Source: Silicimonas sp. (GTDB lineage Bacteria; Pseudomonadota; Alphaproteobacteria; Rhodobacterales; Rhodobacteraceae). From it: a stretch of 38,077 nt of DNA. This document shows, piece after piece, positions 33,956-38,077 of this stretch (within the stretch, counting starts at the first letter, position 1; each line of letters starts with the position of its first letter). A program made the position numbers and the translations under genes. Location: the NCBI GenBank assembly GCA_022824315.1, contig JAJEAC010000034.1:1-38077 (forward strand). Direction: 5' to 3'. A model generated the notes under the pieces. The model made no database searches, was not told where the DNA came from, and worked only from the letters and a program-made list of their open reading frames with translations.

Positions 33956-33970
33956 CAGGCGGCGCGCCTG
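33956..33970. terminator. Possible bidirectional terminator hairpin
   Basis: A 6 bp perfect GC stem (33956-33961 with 33965-33970) around a 3-base loop lies between the convergent ends of the oxidoreductase and pntB. No U-tract on either side. Confidence 0.3.
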
Positions 33971-33985
33971 CAAACCGACCGTCGC

Positions 33986-35467
33986 TTACTCGATCTTCGG
34001 CAGCAGGCTGTTCACGCTGTCCTTGGCGTCGCCATAGAACATGCGCGTGTTTTCCTTGTAGAACAGCGGGTTCTCAATGCCTGCGTATCCAGTGCCCTGC
34101 CCCCGCTTGGAAACGAAGACCTGCTTGGACTTCCAGACCTCGAGCACCGGCATCCCGGCAATCGGCGAGTTCGGGTCGTCCTGCGCGGCCGGGTTGACGA
34201 TATCGTTCGAGCCGATGACGATTGCCACATCGGTGTCCGGGAAGTCCTCGTTGATCTCGTCCATTTCCAGCACGATGTCATAGGGCACCTTGGCTTCGGC
34301 CAGCAGCACGTTCATGTGACCCGGCAGCCGCCCGGCGACCGGGTGTATGGCAAAGCGTACGTCCTTGCCTTGAGCCCGCAGCTTCCGCGTCAGTTCGCTG
34401 ACCGATGCCTGCGCCTGCGCCACGGCCATTCCATAGCCCGGAACGATGATGATCGATTCGGCCTCGCTCAGGGCTGTCGCAACCCCGTCGGCATCAATGG
34501 CAACCTGCTCGCCCGCGATTTCCGCCGCGGGTCCGCCGTCGCCGCCAAAGCCGCCCAGAATCACGCTCACGAAATGCCGGTTCATGGCTCGGCACATGAT
34601 GTAGGACAGGATCGCCCCGGAGGACCCCACGAGAGCGCCGGTCACGATCAGAAGGTCGTTGCCGAGGGTGAAGCCGATCGCCGCCGCCGCCCAACCCGAG
34701 TAGCTGTTCAGCATCGAGACGACGACCGGCATGTCGGCGCCGCCGATCCCCATGATCAGGTGCCAGCCGATGAACCCCGCCACGAGCGAGACCACGACCA
34801 TCGTCCAGATCCCGGCGCCGTCGAGATAGAGATACCCGAGGACCAGGCATACGACAGCGGCGATCGCGTTCAGCCAGTGTCCGGAAATGACCGGCAAGGG
34901 CATCTTTTCGGATGGCAGCATGAGTTTCTTCGGCTTGCCGCTGACCTTGCCGGCCAGCTTCCCGAACGCGACGACGGATCCGGTGAACGTGATCGCCCCG
35001 ATCACGATGCCAAGGAAGACCTCGACCTTGAGGATCGCGATCTCGGTCGCGTCTTTCTTCCAGAGCTTCTCGCCGAAGGCGGTGAGGCCAGCCTCTTCAA
35101 GTGCCATGCCGGCTTCACGCATCTCGGTGACCGCGTTCAGCATGATGTCGGCATTCAGCCCGATGAACACCGCCGCCAGCCCGACAAACGAGTGAAGCGC
35201 CGCCACCAGCTGTGGCATTTCCGTCATCTTCACGCGCGCCGCCACGTGCTGGCCTGCGAAGGCGCCCGCCACTACGGCGACGACGATAAGCGCAAGGTTC
35301 TGGATTCCAGGGGACAGAACAGTCGCCAGGATCGCGATCGCCATGCCGACGATTCCGTACCAGATCGCCCGCTTGGCGCTTTCCTGGTTCGACAGGCCGC
35401 CCAGCGACAAGATGAAGAGAACCGACGCCGCGATATAGGCGGCCGAGACAAGTCCGTTCGACAACAT
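33986..35467 (-). CDS. pntB: NAD(P) transhydrogenase subunit beta
   Basis: A 493-residue inner-membrane subunit of the proton-translocating transhydrogenase. The N-terminal two thirds hold about nine membrane helices. The C-terminal domain III binds NADP(H) and shows the fingerprint [14 protein letters not shown], then [34 protein letters not shown] and a late [27 protein letters not shown] NADP segment. The complex uses the proton gradient to drive hydride transfer from NADH to NADP+. The ATG at 35467 lies 12 bp after the alpha-subunit stop, so the two form an operon. Length is normal. Confidence 0.96.
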   Translation of the reverse strand: MLSNGLVSAAYIAASVLFILSLGGLSNQESAKRAIWYGIVGMAIAILATVLSPGIQNLALIVVAVVAGAFAGQHVAARVKMTEMPQLVAALHSFVGLAAVFIGLNADIMLNAVTEMREAGMALEEAGLTAFGEKLWKKDATEIAILKVEVFLGIVIGAITFTGSVVAFGKLAGKVSGKPKKLMLPSEKMPLPVISGHWLNAIAAVVCLVLGYLYLDGAGIWTMVVVSLVAGFIGWHLIMGIGGADMPVVVSMLNSYSGWAAAAIGFTLGNDLLIVTGALVGSSGAILSYIMCRAMNRHFVSVILGGFGGDGGPAAEIAGEQVAIDADGVATALSEAESIIIVPGYGMAVAQAQASVSELTRKLRAQGKDVRFAIHPVAGRLPGHMNVLLAEAKVPYDIVLEMDEINEDFPDTDVAIVIGSNDIVNPAAQDDPNSPIAGMPVLEVWKSKQVFVSKRGQGTGYAGIENPLFYKENTRMFYGDAKDSVNSLLPKIE

Positions 35468-35479
35468 CGTCCGAACCCC

Positions 35480-37051
35480 TTACGACTTCTGGAACATGGC
35501 AAGCATCCGGCGCGTCACCAGAAAGCCCCCCACGACATTAATTGAAGCGATCAACACGCTGATGAAGCTCAGCAATACAACGATCCAGTGGACCGCTCCG
35601 ATCTGTAGCAGCGCTCCGACGATGATGATCCCCGAAATCGCGTTCGTCACCGACATCAGCGGCGTGTGAAGCGCGTGCTGGACATTCCAGATGACCTGGA
35701 ATCCGACGAATACGGCGAGAGCGAATACGATGAAGTGCTGCATGAAGCTCGCCGGCGCATATGACCCGACAAGAAGCATCAGGATTCCCCCGACCACGAG
35801 CAACGCGACCTGGCGCCTGGTCGCTTCCTTGAAGGCGGCAAGCTCTCCTGCCCTTCGTTCCTCTGGCGTCAGTGCGCGCGGGCTTGTCTTCGCGGGCTGC
35901 GCCGCGATCGCCTGAACCTTTGGCGGCGGTGGCGGGTAGGTGATTTCGCCGCCGAAGGCCACCGTGGCCCCCCGAATGACGTCATCCTCCATGTCATGGA
36001 CGACCTCACCGTCTCGTTCCGGCGTCAGGTCAGCGACCATGTGCCGGACATTTGTCGCATAGAGCAGCGAGGACTGTGCGGCCATGCGGGACGGGAAATC
36101 GGTGTAGCCGACGATGGTGACCCCATTGTCGGTCACGATTTTCTCGTCCCTTTCGGTCAGTTCGCAGTTGCCGCCCCGCTCGGCGGCAAGGTCGACGATG
36201 ACACTGCCGCGCTTCATTGCCTCGACCATGTCTCGGGTCCAGAGGACCGGTGCATCCCGGTTCGGAATCAAGGCTGTCGTGATGACAATGTCCATCTCGG
36301 GCGCAAGCTCGCGGAACTTCTCGAGCTGCTTCTCCCTGAACTCCGGACTTGACGGCGCGGCATATCCGCCCGTGGCAGCGCCATCCTGCTGCCGGTCCTC
36401 GAATTCCAGCGCGACGAATTCCGCGCCCATCGACTCGATCTGCTCGGCCACTTCCGGCCTGACGTCAAAGGCGTAGGTGATCGCCCCGAGGCTTGTGGCA
36501 GTGCCAATCGCCGCAAGACCGGCAACGCCCGCCCCGACGACGAGGACTTTCGCCGGCGGCACCTTGCCTGCAGCGGTGATCTGGCCCGTGAAAAAGCGTC
36601 CGAAATTGTTCCCGGCCTCGATGACCGCGCGATAGCCGGCGATGTTCGCCATCGAGCTGAGCGCATCCACCTTCTGCGCCCGGCTGATCCTCGGCACCAT
36701 GTCCATCGCGATGACATTGGCGCCGTTGCTCCGGGCAATTTCCAGGAGCTCCTCGTTCGCTGCCGGGTACACGAACGAGATCAACGTCTGGCCACGCGAA
36801 AGCGCCGCGGCTTCGGCATCGGTCGGAGGCAGCACCTTGGCCACGACGTCCGCATCGCCCCAGACGGCATCCCCGGTCACGACCTTGACACCGGCATCCG
36901 CGTACTCGGCGTCGCTGAAGCCCGCAGCCGCGCCTGCACCCTCTTGAACCAGGCATGCGTATCCAAGCTTCTGGAGGTCTCTTGCGCTCGCTGGCGTCAT
37001 CGCCACGCGCGCCTCGCCCGAGGCAACTTCCTTCGGCACTCCGACTTTCAT
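35480..37051 (-). CDS. pntA: NAD(P) transhydrogenase subunit alpha (fused form)
   Basis: A 523-residue alpha subunit of the E. coli type, with domain I and the membrane part in one chain. Many alphaproteobacteria instead split this into PntAA and PntAB. Domain I has [17 protein letters not shown] (124-140), the dinucleotide motif GAGVAG (173-178) and the mobile-loop region near [14 protein letters not shown]. After a proline/alanine-rich linker, about four membrane helices occupy roughly 415-515. The ATG at 37051 gives the standard MKVGVPKE start; GGGGA lies about 6 bases upstream. It is transcribed with pntB 12 bp later. Confidence 0.95.
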   Translation of the reverse strand: MKVGVPKEVASGEARVAMTPASARDLQKLGYACLVQEGAGAAAGFSDAEYADAGVKVVTGDAVWGDADVVAKVLPPTDAEAAALSRGQTLISFVYPAANEELLEIARSNGANVIAMDMVPRISRAQKVDALSSMANIAGYRAVIEAGNNFGRFFTGQITAAGKVPPAKVLVVGAGVAGLAAIGTATSLGAITYAFDVRPEVAEQIESMGAEFVALEFEDRQQDGAATGGYAAPSSPEFREKQLEKFRELAPEMDIVITTALIPNRDAPVLWTRDMVEAMKRGSVIVDLAAERGGNCELTERDEKIVTDNGVTIVGYTDFPSRMAAQSSLLYATNVRHMVADLTPERDGEVVHDMEDDVIRGATVAFGGEITYPPPPPKVQAIAAQPAKTSPRALTPEERRAGELAAFKEATRRQVALLVVGGILMLLVGSYAPASFMQHFIVFALAVFVGFQVIWNVQHALHTPLMSVTNAISGIIIVGALLQIGAVHWIVVLLSFISVLIASINVVGGFLVTRRMLAMFQKS

Positions 37052-37591
37052 TCGCCGTCCCCTGTCCACAACGACTGAATCATCATGCGGCGTGTCTAGT
37101 TGGCGCACATGCTTTGCACAACCGGTTCATATGTCGCATGAACTTGACCGGTCGGACGAGACACCGAATCATTCAGGGTGCGCTTCCAACCATTTCGGGG
37201 CGACCTGAGCCAGATGTCGTTCCCGGGCCTGCCGCGCTTCCAGAGGCGATCATGCCAGCCCCGACTCGCGTTATCTCGACACAGGTCCATCAGATGGTCC
37301 TGCAGTCTGCCCCGGCTCATGGCTGCGCGTGAAGGAACGTCTCAACGAGCACCAGCGCGACATCGCGGCAGACGAGCCAGTCCCCGAGCAGCGTGAAATG
37401 CACCTGAACTGCAATTTTGGCCGAGCGGAACATCTTCGCGCTCGATCACGGCTTCGAAACGCGCTGCCAACTTTCTGCAAGTCTCAAGAATCTCCACGCC
37501 CGGAACGTGAGCCGTGGCTGCACGAGAATGTCGCGTACAGGTGCTTGGGCCCGCGCAGCCAAAGCTGTCCATAGCCGGCAAGAGTTCAATG
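37052..37591. other. Upstream region of pntA and gene-poor spacer
   Basis: About 540 bp. The part nearest pntA should hold its promoter (see 37093-37121). It also has a small inverted repeat, gttcat at 37125-37130 and atgaac at 37138-37143. The rest (37200-37591) has several short minus-strand open frames in different phases that may be a decayed gene, but nothing I can name. Confidence 0.45.
37093..37121 (-). promoter_or_regulatory. Tentative sigma-70-like promoter of pntAB
   Basis: On the minus strand TTGTGC (complement of 37116-37121) is followed after 17 bases by TAGACA (complement of 37093-37098), about 42 bases ahead of the pntA ATG. Both hexamers match the consensus only in part. Confidence 0.3.
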
Positions 37592-38077
37592 TCACCGGGA
37601 CGTGAATTCGTTCTCCCCACTCTCCGCGCAGAGCTCTTCAAGAGCATAGAAGGTCTTCTGAGGAAGCCGCTCGACAGGATAGTACTTTGCGATCACGGAC
37701 AGGGCCTCATCGTGACCCTCGATCCCTAGATGGTCCAACAGGAAACGGGTGTCGTCCACGTCATGTGATTCATCTCCTATGCGCATCGACATGCATTTCA
37801 TCGCAAGGAGATACTCCGGCTCCGCGGTCATGACGCGCAGATGTGACATCTCCCGGTAGTCTCGAAACTTGCCTCGGGGGCTCAGAAACCCCTTCACCGC
37901 GTCGTTGAGCCAGTCCGGCGGAACATCGAATCCTGAATGGCTGGCTACGCTCTCTGCCGCCTTGCGGACTTTAGCGGCAGGACGGAACAGCGCATCGACG
38001 TCCCTTGTCGCGGTGCGGGCGTTGAGCGCCAGACACATGACGGCACCGCCCACGACATAGACTTCACCTTTCACGCC
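37592..38077 (-). CDS. Nucleotidyltransferase-like protein (DUF6036/AbiEii-like), 5' end outside window
   Basis: At least 161 residues, open through the window edge, so the true start is probably beyond position 38077. The visible start of the domain, GEVYVVGGAVMCLAL, is followed by TRDVDALF, the aspartate pair typical of minimal nucleotidyltransferases (DUF6036 and AbiEii/AbiGii-related). The usual GS pair reads GG. Later segments include EPEYLLAMKCMSMR and DESHDVDDTRFLLDHLGI, which match the helical half of DUF6036-type proteins. These are often found in accessory or toxin-antitoxin contexts. A partner, if any, would lie upstream, outside the window. The GTG three bases from the edge is not a convincing start. 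Confidence 0.75.
   Translation of the reverse strand, partial: GVKGEVYVVGGAVMCLALNARTATRDVDALFRPAAKVRKAAESVASHSGFDVPPDWLNDAVKGFLSPRGKFRDYREMSHLRVMTAEPEYLLAMKCMSMRIGDESHDVDDTRFLLDHLGIEGHDEALSVIAKYYPVERLPQKTFYALEELCAESGENEFTSR

Noticed and set aside
37342..37647. Short minus-strand frame with protein-like stretches between pntA and the nucleotidyltransferase gene
   Set aside because: Sense-looking segments fall in different frames and no family is recognisable; at most a decayed gene.

Overview
The window is GC-rich and densely coded. Gene content and protein style (Liv-type ABC transporter, CoxDE-type accessory genes, PntAB, Cox-like molybdenum hydroxylase genes) point to an alphaproteobacterium, most likely of the Rhodobacterales/Roseobacter type. 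That placement is inferred from style only, because no rRNA or other marker is present. I saw no tRNA, rRNA, CRISPR array or intact insertion sequence.

Left flank (1-5749): a class V aminotransferase on the plus strand, then two minus-strand accessory ATPases. One is a Lon-like AAA+ protein without a protease domain. The other is an AAA-ATPase-like/PD-(D/E)XK protein. They are separated by several hundred bases of apparently empty DNA.

Centre (5750-25481, all minus): one compact array of 17 genes read from right to left. Junctions are 4-8 bp overlaps, 1 bp TGATG couplings or gaps of 19 bp or less. In transcription order: livH, livM, livG, a LivF-Tm-1 fusion, a PEP-hydrolase-family TIM barrel, a giant flotillin-like protein with 11-residue-based repeats, two SRPBCC proteins, the FAD and 2Fe-2S subunits of a xanthine-dehydrogenase-family molybdenum hydroxylase, its molybdopterin subunit split into two genes, CoxD-like and CoxE-like accessory proteins, an amidohydrolase, a lactonase-like metallo-beta-lactamase, an SMP-30/isochorismatase-family fusion, and a small membrane protein. 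The layout reads as import, membrane organisation, hydroxylation and hydrolysis of one unknown, probably cyclic, substrate. The substrate is inference.

Upstream of the array (25633-30700, minus): an AraC-family regulator, an iron-alcohol-dehydrogenase homologue that has lost its usual metal and nucleotide motifs, the Liv-type periplasmic binding protein that probably serves the transporter, and a DUF1330 plus double-cupin protein. A strong stem-loop follows the binding-protein gene.

Right flank (30701-38077): a decayed Phd-type toxin-antitoxin pair, a HisC-like aminotransferase divergent from a 3-hydroxyisobutyrate-dehydrogenase-family oxidoreductase with a perfect 10 bp inverted repeat between them, pntAB, and a nucleotidyltransferase-like gene cut by the window edge.

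The best candidate for an undescribed system is the 17-gene array, mainly for its combination of split molybdenum subunit, repeat-expanded flotillin and LivF-Tm-1 fusion. Residue numbers below refer to the start codon given for each gene.
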